A DNA stretch of 64,000 bases, taken from the NCBI GenBank assembly GCA_030549495.1, contig JAUIRK010000819.1, positions 362,501 through 426,500 on the forward strand. The letters are read 5' to 3'. Shown here one piece after another: positions 45,701-56,246 of this stretch (its first letter is position 1; each line of letters begins with the position of its first letter). The DNA is from Nectonema munidae (Eukaryota > Nematomorpha > Nectonematoida > Nectonematidae). Both the position numbers and the translations under genes were made by a program. Under the pieces are notes generated by a model. The model was not told the DNA's origin and ran no database searches. It was given only the letters and a program-made list of their open reading frames with translations.

Positions 45701-48700
45701 CCTGGGTTTAAGTGCGCCATGTTTTTCTTTGTCAATTGTTTAAGTCCTACCTATATTTAAGTGCACCTTTTTATACCTGACTGTGTTTGGGTGATCCATG
45801 TTTGTTCCTGCCTATGTTTGAGTGCCCCGTGTTTGGGACTGGCTGTGTTCGAGTGTCCCATGTTTATGCCTGCCTGTGTTTCAGTGCCCTGTGTTGGTGC
45901 TTGCTTATGTTAAAGTGCACCCTGTTTGTGTCTGCCTCTGTTTAAATGCTCCCTGTTTGTTCCTACATGTGTTTAATTGTTCTTTGTTTGTGCTTCCTGT
46001 GTGCGCCCCCTGTTTTTGCCTTCCTGTGTTTAAGTGCTCCCAGTATGTTCCCACATGTGGTTTAAGTGCTAGCTGTTTGTGAATGTCTCTGTTTAAGTGC
46101 TCCTTGTTTGTGCCTGTCTGTGTTTGAGTGGCCTCTGTTGATGCCTGGCTGTTATTTAGGTGCTATCTGTTTGTGCCTGTCTCTGTTTAAGTGCCTTCCT
46201 TTGTTTGATTTTCCCATGTTGGTGCTTGCTTGTGTTAAAATGCTCCCTGTTTGTGCCTGCCTCTGTATAAGTGCTTCCTATTGTGCCAGCATGTGTTTAA
46301 GTGTCCCTGTTTGTGCCTGTATGTGTGTGAGTACCCCCTGTATGTGTTTAAGTTCTCCCTGTTTGTGCCTACCTGTGTTTAAGTTCTTCCTGTTTGTGCC
46401 TGCCTTTATTTAAGTGTTCCCTGTTCGTACCTGCCAGTTCTGTAAGTGCTCTCTGTTTGTGCATGCCTGTTGTTTGGTGCTTCCTGTTTGTGCCTGCCTA
46501 TTGTTTAAGTGTTTGTGTAAGTCTATCTTTAATTGCTCCCTGTTTGTGCCTGCCTGCGTTTGAGTGCCCACTGTTGGTGCCTGCCTGTTGTTTAAGTGCT
46601 ATCTGTTTGTGCCTGTTTCTGTTTAAGTGCTGCCTGTTTGTGCCTTCCTGTGTTTGAGTGTCCCATGTTGGTGCTTGCCTGTGTTAAAGTGCTCCCTGTC
46701 TCTGTATAAGTGCTCCTTGTTTGTCCATGCATGTGTTTAAGTGTCCCTGTTAGCGCCTGCCTCTGTGTGAGTGCCCATTTTATGTGTCTGACTGTGTTTA
46801 AGTTCTCCATGTATGTGCCTACCTGTGTTTAAGTTCTCCCTGTTTGTGCCTGCCTTTATTTTAGTGCTCCCTGTGTTTGAGTGCTACTTATTCATGCCTG
46901 ACATTTGATTAAGTGCCTACTGTTTGTGCCTAACTGTGTTTAAGTGCTCCATGTTTGAGTGCTCGGTGTTGGTGCTTGCTTGTGTTAAAGTGCGCCCTGT
47001 TTGTTCCTGCATGTGTTTAAGTGTTCCCTGTTTATGCCTGCCTGTGTGTGTGCCTTCCTGTGTTTAAGTGCTCTCTGTTTGTGCCTTCCTGTTGTTTGAG
47101 TGCTCCCTGTTTGTGCCCATCTGTTGTTTAAGTCTTAGCTGTTTGTGTCTGTCTCTGTTTAAGTGCTCCTTGTTTGTGCCTGCCTTTGTTTGAGTGGTTC
47201 GTTTTAGTGCCTGTCTGTTGTTTAAGTGCTACCTATTTGTGACTGTCTCTGTTTAAGTGCTCCCTGTGTTTGAGTTCGCCATGTTGGTGCTTGCCTTTAT
47301 TAAAGTGTTCCCTGTTTGTACCTCCCTCTGTTTAAGTGCTCCCTGTTGCCCCTGCTTGTGTTTAAGTGTCCCTGTGTGTGAGTGCCCTCTGTATGTGTCT
47401 GCCTGTGTTTAAGTTCTCCCTGTTTGTGCCTACCTGTGTTTAAGTTCTTCCTGTTTGTGCCTGCTTTTATTTAAGTTCTCCCTGTGTTTGAGTGTTCCCT
47501 GTTAGTGCCTGCCAGTTGATTAAGTGCTCTCTGTTTGTGCATGCCTGTTGTTTGAGTGCTCCCTGTTTGTGCCTGCCTATTGTTTAAGTGATTGTGTAAG
47601 TCTCTCTTATAAGTGCTTTTTGTTTGTGCCTACCTGTCTTTGAGTGCACCCTGTTGGGGTCTGCCTGTGTTTGAATGCTCCTTATTTGTGCCTTCCTGTG
47701 TTTGAGTGCTCCCTGTTAGTGTCTGCTTGCGTTTAAGTGCTTCTTGTATGTCCCTGCCTATTGTTTAAGTGCTCTTTGTTTGGGTGCTCCCTGTTTGTAA
47801 CGGCCTGTTGTTTGAGTGATCGTTGTTTGTTCCTTCCTGTATTTGAGTGCTCCTTGTTTGTATCTGCCTGTGTTTGAGTGCTTCCTGTTTGACCCTGCCT
47901 ATTGTTAAGTCCTACCTGTGTTTAAGTGCTGCCTGTTTGTAACGGCCTGTTTTTTGAGTGCTCGTTGTTTGTTCCTTCCTGTGTTTGAGTACTTGTTTGT
48001 ACCTGCCTGTGTTGGGGTGCTCAATTTGTGCCTGCCTGGGTTTAAGTGCGTCATGTTTCTCTTTGCCTATTGTTTAAGTCCTACCTATATTTAAGTGCAC
48101 CTTGTTTATGCCTGACTGTGTTTGGGTGATTCATGTTTGTTCCTCCCTATGTTTGAGGCTGCCTGTGTTCGAGTGTCCCATGTTTATGCCTGCCTGTGTT
48201 TGAGTGCCCTGTGTTGGTGCTTGCTTATGTTAAAGTGCACCCAGTTTGTGTCTGCCTCTGTTTAAATGCTCCCTGTTTGTTCCTGCATGTGTTTAAGTGT
48301 TCTCTGTTTGTGCCTTCCTGTGTTTAAGTGCTCTTTGTTTGTCCTGCCTGTTGTTTGAGTGATCCCAGTATGTTCCCACATGTGGTTTAAGTGCTCTCTG
48401 TTTGTGAATGTCTCTGTTTAAGTGCCTTGTTTATGCCTGTCTGTGTTTGAGTGGCCCCTGCTGATGCCTGGCTGTTATTTAAGTGCTATATGTTTGTGCC
48501 TGCCTCTGTTTAAGTGCCTTCCTTTATTTGATTTTCCCATGGTGTTGCTTGTTTTTGTTAAAATGCTTCCTGTTTGTGCTTGCCTCTCTATAAGTGCTCC
48601 CTGTTGTGACAGCATGTGTGTCGCTGTTTGTGCCTGTATGTGTCTGCCTGTGTTTAAGTTCTTCCTGTTGATGCCTGCCTTTATTTAAGTGTTACCTGTT

Positions 48701-50012
48701 CGTACCTGCCAGTTGTGTAAGTGCTCTCTGTTTGTGCATGCGTATTGTTTGAGTGCTCCCTGTTTGTGCCTGCCTATTGTTTAAGTGTTTGTGTAAGTCT
48801 CTCTTTAAGAGCTCCCTCTTTGTGTCTGCCTGTGTTTGAGTGCCCCCTGTTGGGGCCTGCCAGTTGTTTAAGTGCTATCTGTTTGTGCCTGTCTCTGTTT
48901 AAGTGCTGCCTGTTTGTGCCTTCCTGTATTTGAGTGTACCATGTTGGTGCTTGCCTGTGTTAACTGCTTTCTATTTGTGCCTGACTGTGTTTAAGTGCTC
49001 CATGTTTGAGTGCCCCGTGTTGGTGCTTGCCTGTGTTAAAGTGCGCACTGTTTGTGCCTGCCTGTTTAAATGCCCCCTGTTTGTTTCTGCCTGTGTGAAT
49101 GCCCCTGTATGCCTATGTTTAAGTTCTCCATGTATGTGGCTACCTGTGTTTAAGTTCTCCCTGTTTGTGCCTGCCTTTATTTAAGTGCTCCCTGTTCATG
49201 CCTGCCTCTTGATTAAGTGCTTACTGTTTGTGCCTAACTGTGTTTAAGTGCTCCATGTTTGAGTGCCCCGTGTTGGAGGTCGCCTGTGTTAAAGTGCGCC
49301 CTGTTTGTTTAAGTGTTCCCTGTTTATGCCTGCCTTCTTGTGTTTAAGTGCTCTGTTTGTCCCACCTGTTATTTAAGTCCTAGCTGTTTGTGACTGTCTC
49401 TGTTTAAGTGCTTCTTGTTTGTGCCTGCCTGTGTTTGAGTGGCCCGTGCTGGTGCCTGTCTGTTCTTTAAGTGCTACCTATTTGTAACTGTCTCTGTTTA
49501 AGTGCTCCCTGTGTGTGAGTGCCCTCGGTATGTGTCTGCCTGTGTCACTCTATTTGTGCCTACCTGTGTTTAAGTTCTTCCTGTTTGTGCCTGCATTTAT
49601 TTAAGTGCTCCATGTTTAAATGCTCCCTGTTGGTTCCTGCATGTGTTTAAGTGTTCCCTGTTTATGCTGCCTGTGTATCTATCATCTGCTTATGCCTTCC
49701 TGTGTTTAAGTACTCTCTGTTTGTGCATGCCTGTTGTTTGACTGCTCCCTGTTTGTCCCAACATGTTGTTTAAGTGCTAGCTGTTTGTGACTGTCTCTGT
49801 TTAAGTGCTCCTTATTTGTGCCTGCCTGTGTTTGAGTGAAAAATGCTTGCGCCTGCCTGAGTTTGAGTGCTCCCTGTTTGTGTGCCCCCTCTTGGTGCTT
49901 GAATGTGTTAAATTGCTCGCTATTTGTGCCTAAATCTGTTTAATTGGTCCATATTTGTGCCCGCATGTGTCTAAGTGTTCCCTGTTTGTGCCTGCCTGTG
50001 TTTATTCAAAGA
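42770..50012 (+). repeat. main array of a 31-bp minisatellite
   Basis: About 230 tandem units averaging 31 bp. The unit joins TGTTTGTGCCTGCC, then TGTG, then TTTAAGTGCTCCC; common variants are TTTGAGTGCCC, TGTTGGTGCC and GTTGTTTAAG. The plus strand is very poor in A (about 2 of 31). Units diverge by roughly 10-25 percent, but ordered groups recur at about 2.28-2.37 kb, for example the variant run at 45,211 and again at 47,576. Every ORF here is a reading of the repeat. No terminal inverted repeats or transposase belong to it. Confidence 0.95.
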
Positions 50013-51057
50013 TAATTTGTACCGAAAAGATGATGGGTACCTTCAGTAAATTGTTACCACTTTAAGGATCATTAGTACGCCTAATAAACATTGATATCTC
50101 ACAAAAGGATAATTAGTAGAGGTAAAGATCAATGTTACACGCAAAGATGAGATATAATAATTTACTACATAAAAAAGGAATTAACAAATTAAGAATATAA
50201 AAAAGCGCATCATGATTTTCAATATAAAATCAATAGAAACTGTTTTAAAATAATATAAAATAAAATATGATTTATCTTTTACTATATTAAATCTTGATCA
50301 AAATTAGATAGGTGTGTTTATTTAAAAGGAAAATAAATTTGCATAAATCTAATGAAATCTTTTAATACTTAATAATTAAAATTTTAAAGTGAAAAAATAA
50401 AATTTATAAATTAAATAACTTAGATTAAAGAAAGAAATGTATAATTAACACTTAACATATTTAAAAATTATATATAGTGGGTATTTTTCATAGAAATCAA
50501 AATTATATTACTAATAAAATTAAAAAAAATAACTTAGATAATTTTATTAATAAATTAAAAATATAGATATGAAATAGTAACAAACAAACTAATTATATTT
50601 CTTGAGAATGGTAGGCATAAAATAAGCTGCAAAGGTAAAGCCTTGAGTGGTAAAAAAAAATTTTTTTTAGAGAAAAGTCAAAATTTGCCTTCCATTCTTG
50701 TTACCTCGATGTTGCAAAATGTCTATGCGAACAAATTAATAAAATATTTTCTAAAAATATATTTTCATTTTTCAAAAATATTTAATAAAATTTTTAATTT
50801 TTTTAAAATTAAAAAGCATATTTTATCCTCTTTTATTTTTAACAATGTTCTTTATTTAAAATTTGAATTAAAATATATATTACTAGAAATTGTAAGTTCT
50901 CTTGTATTTGATCATCATATTTTAAAATATTTTAATGTGATTTGTTTAAGAGTTTGATGCTTAATAAATTTTTTCTTCTTCTTCTTCTTCTTCGCTATTG
51001 AAACTTCATTAATTGCATTTTTGGGTTCAAACTAAAAGGTTTGAACTGGCATTTAGT

Positions 51058-51068
51058 GGGGGGGGGGG
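51058..51068. repeat. poly-G run
   Basis: Eleven consecutive G in AT-rich DNA; prone to length errors. Confidence 0.9.
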
Positions 51069-51187
51069 AAGGTGGGCATCAACAATTGAAAGACTTTTTC
51101 ACCAACCTTGAAATACAGTTGTTTTATTTCACCTGCATTGAAATCCCGTTTTTTCAACCCCTTTAAATCCTGCTTTGTTTCTTTTGT

Positions 51188-51203
51188 CCCCCCCCCCCCC
51201 CCC
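51188..51203. repeat. poly-C run
   Basis: Sixteen consecutive C, 120 bases from the G run. Together they could form a G-rich/C-rich hairpin. Confidence 0.9.
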
Positions 51204-51257
51204 ATTGAAATCTCGATTGAAAGTTTATTCACCCCCTTTAAATCCCTGTTTTTTTAC

Positions 51258-51472
51258 CGGCCACTCCCTGTTTGTTCCTTCCTGTGTTTAAGTGCCCCCT
51301 ATTTGTGGCTACCTGTGTTTGAGTGTTCTCTGTCTGTATTTGACTGCTCCCCGTTTGTGCATGTCTGTGTTTGAATGCAACCTTTTGGTGCTTGCCTGTG
51401 TTTAAGTCCTCCCTGTTTCTGTATGCCTATTATTTATGTCCTCCCTGTTTCTTTATACCTATTATTTGTCTA
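51258..51472 (+). repeat. 31-bp minisatellite patch between two insertions
   Basis: About seven satellite units, more diverged than the main array, stranded between the composite insertion and the LINE. Confidence 0.9.
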
Positions 51473-51909
51473 AAAAAAATTTTAATCAAAAAAGTTTATT
51501 AAAACAAAAAAGAATACGAAGTATACTATTACGACATGTGAGGGTATTATAACTGAAGATAGTAAACTGACAGAAGTTTTCAATCAGCATTTTACATCCA
51601 CTGATCACCCTATTCATGTTGGAAATTGGATTGAACCACATTGTTTCGATACTGAGCAATCTTTTTATTTGAAAAAAATGATATCATCTCAGCAATGTAT
51701 GAAATTAAGGCCAAAAAAGTTGTAATATTTTTGACATATCTATCTATAAGCTGAACCTTGTAAAGGACTTTATCCTGGATTCACTAGTTATCGCTTTCAA
51801 TTCATGTATCGAATTCGCTGTTTTCCCTAAGTCTCTGAAATTGAGCAAAATAGTACCAATTCTAAAAAAAGGTAACAGACATGAATTGGAAAATTATTGA
51901 CCAATTAGT

Positions 51910-52827
51910 TTGATCCCGACATTACCAAAAATATTTGAAAAAATTTTACATTTAGAAATTTCAGCTTACTTAGAAAAATTTGAAATATTATATAATTTCC
52001 AATTTGCGTTTCGGAAAAAATATAATACCGAATACCTGCATGCTTTTTTCATTGAAAATGTTCAACAATATTTAGAGAACTCAGAAGATGTTTTAGCAAT
52101 ATTTCTAGATTTTAAAAAATCCTTTGATAGCATCTCTCACCAAGTGCTTATTTCAAAATTAATTCACATTGGCTTCTCTACTTCAGCAGTCAAATTCTTC
52201 AAATCTTACCTTTCCTTCCGAGAACAAGTAGTTTGTATAAATAATTCCATGTCTGCTCCCAGATTCACTTTATCAGGAGTACCACAAGGCTCAATATTGG
52301 GGCCGTTACTGTTTTCAATTTATATAAATAGTATCTCTGAATCTAATTCAAATTTTAAGTTTTATTTATTTGCAGATGATGTAACACTACTTATTCCTCT
52401 TTCAAAGCTTACGAAAAATGACCTAACTCTTACTGAATCTTTTAAATCCATTTTCGTCGAATTGGAAAAATGGTGTAAAGGGAACTTTTTAACATTGAAC
52501 TATAATAAATCTAAAATGATGTTAATATCCAACAAGAAAAATAAAAGCGTAAAACTAAATACTGAGTCAATTGGTATTGAGTTGGTAAATAAATTTAATT
52601 TTCTAGGGCTGTATATAAACCAAAATCTAACACGGAATGACCATCAAGATTTGATTTCAAAAAAGGTGAATCCGATACTTGGAATAATGCGACGTTTTAG
52701 AAATTATTTTGATATCAATATTAAGCTGACTTTGTACAAAGCTTTGATTCTACCCCATTTCACATATAGCGTGATAAATTGGGGTTATTCAAACACATAT
52801 AAACTTGAAACTCTACAAAAAAAATAA
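51910..52827 (+). CDS. LINE reverse transcriptase
   Basis: A 305-codon frame with the RT motifs in order: FQFAFRKKYNTEY, LAIFLDFKKSFDSISHQVLI (first catalytic Asp), GVPQGSILGPLLFSIYIN, and FADDVTLLIPLSK (catalytic DD pair). NFLGLYINQNLTRNDH and PHFTYSVINWGYSNTYKLE follow. The frame ends at an eight-A run (about 52,816-52,823). One more A would continue it into the next frame, so the stop is either a slippage deletion or a sequence error. The catalytic residues are intact. Confidence 0.92.
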   Translation: MIPTLPKIFEKILHLEISAYLEKFEILYNFQFAFRKKYNTEYLHAFFIENVQQYLENSEDVLAIFLDFKKSFDSISHQVLISKLIHIGFSTSAVKFFKSYLSFREQVVCINNSMSAPRFTLSGVPQGSILGPLLFSIYINSISESNSNFKFYLFADDVTLLIPLSKLTKNDLTLTESFKSIFVELEKWCKGNFLTLNYNKSKMMLISNKKNKSVKLNTESIGIELVNKFNFLGLYINQNLTRNDHQDLISKKVNPILGIMRRFRNYFDINIKLTLYKALILPHFTYSVINWGYSNTYKLETLQKK

Positions 52828-52839
52828 TAAGAGTAATTT

Positions 52840-53224
52840 TCAACCTAGGCTTTAGAGATCACACAGAACTTCATTTTATAAACCAAAATTTATTGAAAAT
52901 TAATGATATATATTTAAGTCAATTATGTAAACTAACATACAAATATATGAATAATTTACTTCCTGAAATATTTTCGAAGTGGCAAAACATTGTACATCAA
53001 AAAACGAGTTACTTTTTGAGATCTTGCAATAATTTAGTTATTACACAGTGCAGACTTAAAGGTTCTAAAAAGACATTAAAATTCAGAATTGCTATGTTTT
53101 GGAACACAACTCTTGAAAAAACTTACTTTATTGATGAAACATTCCATATGTATAAAACATTACTCAAAATTTTTTTTATATCCAAGTATGGTACAAATTG
53201 TAATGATGAAATTATTTATATATG
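52840..53224 (+). CDS. LINE ORF2 C-terminal region
   Basis: A continuation in the neighbouring frame: RDHTELHFINQNLLKINDIY, then YKYMNNLLPEIFSKWQ, ending at a TGA at 53,222. The pattern HT...L...I.DI......YKY.NN.LP..F is usual after the RT of jockey/CR1-like LINEs. Confidence 0.8.
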
Positions 53225-53799
53225 ATGCCAAATTGATTGTATATTAACATAAAATTTAAAATTGATGAATATTCATAGTTTTAATCATAATTGTTTGTAA
53301 GCTTATCCAGTAAAACCTGTAAGAAACGGTACCTTTAGTAAGCGACTTTCTGTAAGATAAGGTTGTAAGACATTTCTTCAACTCTTTGATAAATAAAAGG
53401 TTATGTATTACCTGTGGTAAACGTACCTGTGAGTTACAACTAACGACTCGTTTACTAAGAAATTAAAAAAAAAACCTCCATTTTAAGACTTTTTTTCCTA
53501 ATTTAAAATGGCGTTTTTTAGAATGTTCTTTCTGTAAATTTACACTTTAAATTTGTGTGTCTTTTTGAATATTGAATTTTATTTATCTATAGATAATCAA
53601 TTTTTCTTGAATAGAATCTCCGGATTTCCTGATAGAAAAATTAAATTAGAACTTCGTTTTTAAACTACCGCAGACTCTCAGTTAAGCGACCACCATTACG
53701 ACTCGTCATAAGTGATGGCCTTATTAGAGAGAGTAATTAAATACTTCACCCCCATAAGGAAAAAGAGTTAAACATAAATACATTAAAATTTTAATATGA

Positions 53800-55140
53800 G
53801 GCGGTTTAAGAGCAGATGTTTTAGCAAAGGCGTTTTAAAAGTTTTAAATTTATACGGTGAAAGGAAAAAATGTTCTTATGTTACAATACCCGAATATCAA
53901 AACATTGAAAATGTTTTGAAACTTAAATGAGTCACATCCTTGATGTACACTAACAAAGGCTTCCGCTATGCATGCAAAATAGATATTGCTAATGCCTTTT
54001 ATGGCATCAGCATTAACCAAGCCTACTTAAAACTCTGGATTCAGAATAAGGAAAGAAAAGTATGTCTTCAATTGTTTACCCATGGGAGCAAACTTTGCAC
54101 CTGGAGTGCTGCAGTTTGTTCGCCAGAACCTGATCAACGTATTCAACGAAACCAGAGAAGAATGCGATATACAAGTATACATTGACAACATCATCATTCT
54201 TGGATATAACTACGAATCAACACTAAAGACTTCGCTGCCTACCTAAAGCTAGAATGTAATGTTACAATAAATACCTCAAAAAGTGTACTCATACCTACTA
54301 CTAGAATAAAATATCTTGGTGTTGAATTAAACCTTGAAGCTAAAGAACTAACGCTCCTCCCAAACACGAAGACAAAATGTGAAAAGGCAATCTCAACACT
54401 AATGCATAACAAGAACATCTCAAAACAAACTCTCTCTGCCACGGCATTCGAAAACTATTACCTGGGTACTATTCCTAATAGATTCAAATTACTCTCATGG
54501 GCATACACATGCCCTCCAGTTCACATCTTCCTCTGGAAAAAATATTGGAGCACGCTCAGACGGTACCTAAAAAACTCAATTCCCTTCTCACAGAAAGTTA
54601 CACCTACCAAAAAAGTGTTTGTGGACGCCACCGAAGATACTATAGGAATTTCGAGTAAACATATTAACATCACCTTAAAATTTAGAAATAAGCGCCGAAT
54701 CGAAATTATGGAGACAATGGCTATCTGCATTGGGCTCAGATTCACCGACAACAACTGCAAGATCCTTTCTGACAGCACTACCGCTATCCAAGTATGGGAA
54801 AAGTCAGGAAGTTCTAACATATGGCTCAACATCATTGTCAACTCAGTACCGAAAAATCCAGCTAGACAAATCGCCTATGTCAACACGAAAAGAAATCTCG
54901 CAGATGCATGGGCGTAGCCAGAGAGGGGGGCAAGGCGGCAGTGCCCCCTCCAAATACCAAATATTTTTACTACTTAATTAAAGTTCTTATTTTATTTCCA
55001 ATATGCTTGCCCCCCTAAATTCCTTGCATGCCCCCCCCCCCCCCAACTTCCATTTTTTGGCTACGCCACTGCGCAGATGCCCCATCACGAGAAGAAAACA
55101 TACCATGGCAAGCACTATATAAGCACCTCTCATGACAGAA
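53800..55140 (+). mobile_element. fossil retroelement with RT and RNase H, clade uncertain
   Basis: Parts seen in order are a reverse transcriptase segment (about 53,940-54,240) and an RNase H-like segment (about 54,600-55,100). The spacing and wording suggest DIRS- or Ty3-related elements, but I cannot fix the clade. Neither long terminal repeats nor an integrase was recognised. It is broken, with several breaks, and carries a 165-bp hAT MITE at 54,907-55,071. Its position between a Tigger-type terminus and the Tigger transposase suggests it was inserted into that element. It looks old. Confidence 0.65.
54907..55071. mobile_element. 165-bp hAT-type MITE with perfect 8-bp target duplication
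   Basis: The left end is CATGGGCGTAGCC and the right end, reverse-complemented, is CAGTGGCGTAGCC. It is flanked by CGCAGATG at 54,899-54,906 and 55,072-55,079, the 8-bp duplication expected of hAT elements. The interior is G/C-rich with a 14-C run at 55,031-55,044. It has no coding capacity and is the youngest visible layer of this nest. Confidence 0.93.
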
Positions 55141-55916
55141 AAATTCATTCTTTTACTCTCACACAATCAGTCAACTCCCACCCACCCTCCCATGAAAATC
55201 TATATTTTATGTGTGTTTTTGATATTTGTGCATATTATGATAAATTTCTGTAATTCTTCTTAATAAACAATAAAATGGTTGAAAAGACAAAAAAAAATGA
55301 ATTTGTGAAATGAATTATTCTCACCAGAAACTTGTGAGAAGTCTTCTCCAAACGTTACTCAAATGTTTCAGGTGTTTTGGTTACAAAAATTTTGATTTTC
55401 GGGTGCTTTGAATTGAAACCGAAAAATCTTTAATAAGTATAGAAAACATCTCTTGTAAAATAATCTAGTTTCTTAAGCGATCCAATTGATAGAGAAAAAT
55501 GATCACTAAATAAAAAAAAAAGTATCTCAGCATAATTCTATTTATGTTTGAAAATCTATGCTGTTTTTTGGTAAATCTAAAATTCAGTATTCTTTTCACT
55601 CTATTTTGTACATTAAATATTAACAAATCTACGAGAAAAAAATATATCGAGACAAATTAAGAAGACTTTTTGCTATAAAGAATATGATAAATTATGTAAA
55701 AATTTGTTTATATGTTGTATAACTTTTAAATTAATCATTTTTTAAGTGCTGTATATTTGATATGTTATTCTTTTCCTTAGTTGATTTTTTATAGTTGAAC
55801 TTTTCTCAAATTTTTGTTTTGTTACACAACCTGTTTTGAAGGTTAAAAGTAATATACCTTAGTTTTTGTAGTTTTTTGTATTTAAATGAAAGCTAAAAAA
55901 AATTATTTTTTAGAAT

Positions 55917-56246
55917 ATGAAAAGCAAATCGCGCGTTCATTTAAATCTTAAGCAAAAGGTTGAGGTTTTAGAGAAATATAAAAACAAAGAAAACTGCTGT
56001 TCTATTGCATCATTTTATGGAGTTGGAAAAAGACAAGTACAAAATGTAATTAAAAATAAAGATAAAATTCTTTCTTTATGGCAATGTGGTTCAAGTGAAA
56101 CAATGAAACTGGTGAATTTAAGAAAAACTGCTCAACATGATGTCAACAAGAAAATTTTTGAATGGTTTTGTGACTCTCGAAGCAAAAAATTCCTATTACT
56201 GGAGTTTACATTCAAGAGAAAGCAAGACAAATTGCAGAGGAAATGA
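55917..56246 (+). CDS. Tigger transposase, N-terminal DNA-binding part
   Basis: The frame reads LNLKQKVEVLEKYKNKENCC and SIASFYGVGKRQVQNVIKNK, the pipsqueak/CENP-B-type helix-turn-helix that binds the inverted ends. It runs out of frame at a six-A run (about 56,183-56,188). One additional A would lead into IPITGVYIQEKARQIAEEMN, which is the expected continuation and joins the catalytic frame. Confidence 0.85.
   Translation: MKSKSRVHLNLKQKVEVLEKYKNKENCCSIASFYGVGKRQVQNVIKNKDKILSLWQCGSSETMKLVNLRKTAQHDVNKKIFEWFCDSRSKKFLLLEFTFKRKQDKLQRK

Larger units (their letters stand above)
50013..51257. mobile_element. composite insertion within the satellite
   Basis: AT-rich DNA replaces satellite between GCCTGCCTGTG (about 50,010) and CACTCCCTGTTTG (about 51,261). 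Near 50,961-50,995 it ends in AATAAATTTTTTC followed by TTC repeats, resembling a retroposon 3' tail. From 51,000 to 51,257 a second block carries an 11-G run, a 16-C run and repeated TTGAAATC words. A 104-codon frame (50,643-50,957) is Phe/Ile/Lys-rich low complexity. No domain was recognised. Confidence 0.5.
51473..53307 (+). mobile_element. non-LTR retrotransposon (LINE), 5'-truncated
   Basis: The element begins in satellite at about 51,473 with a decayed upstream coding stretch (IVPILKKGNR..., PISLIP) and then the reverse transcriptase. Its 3' untranslated DNA is cut at about 53,307 by a Tigger-type terminus. It probably resumes at 57,515 and ends with an AATAAATTC...TTCTT tail at 57,893, just where satellite returns. 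Gene order and motifs suggest the jockey/CR1/L2 assemblage. The endonuclease is missing. Confidence 0.85.

Noticed and set aside
43250-49184. Many Cys-rich small proteins
   Set aside because: They are readings of the 31-bp satellite in rotating frames; stops fall at the same unit position and no start context or conservation supports them.
42770-50012. CRISPR-like array
   Set aside because: The 31-bp units are contiguous and degenerate with no constant repeat alternating with unique spacers, and the DNA is animal.
50643-50957. A 104-codon Phe/Ile/Lys-rich ORF
   Set aside because: Low-complexity translation of A/T-rich DNA without a domain or coding bias.
51700-51910. A start codon for the LINE ORF within the window
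   Set aside because: The upstream coding remnant is interrupted and the element is 5'-truncated, so no true start exists here.
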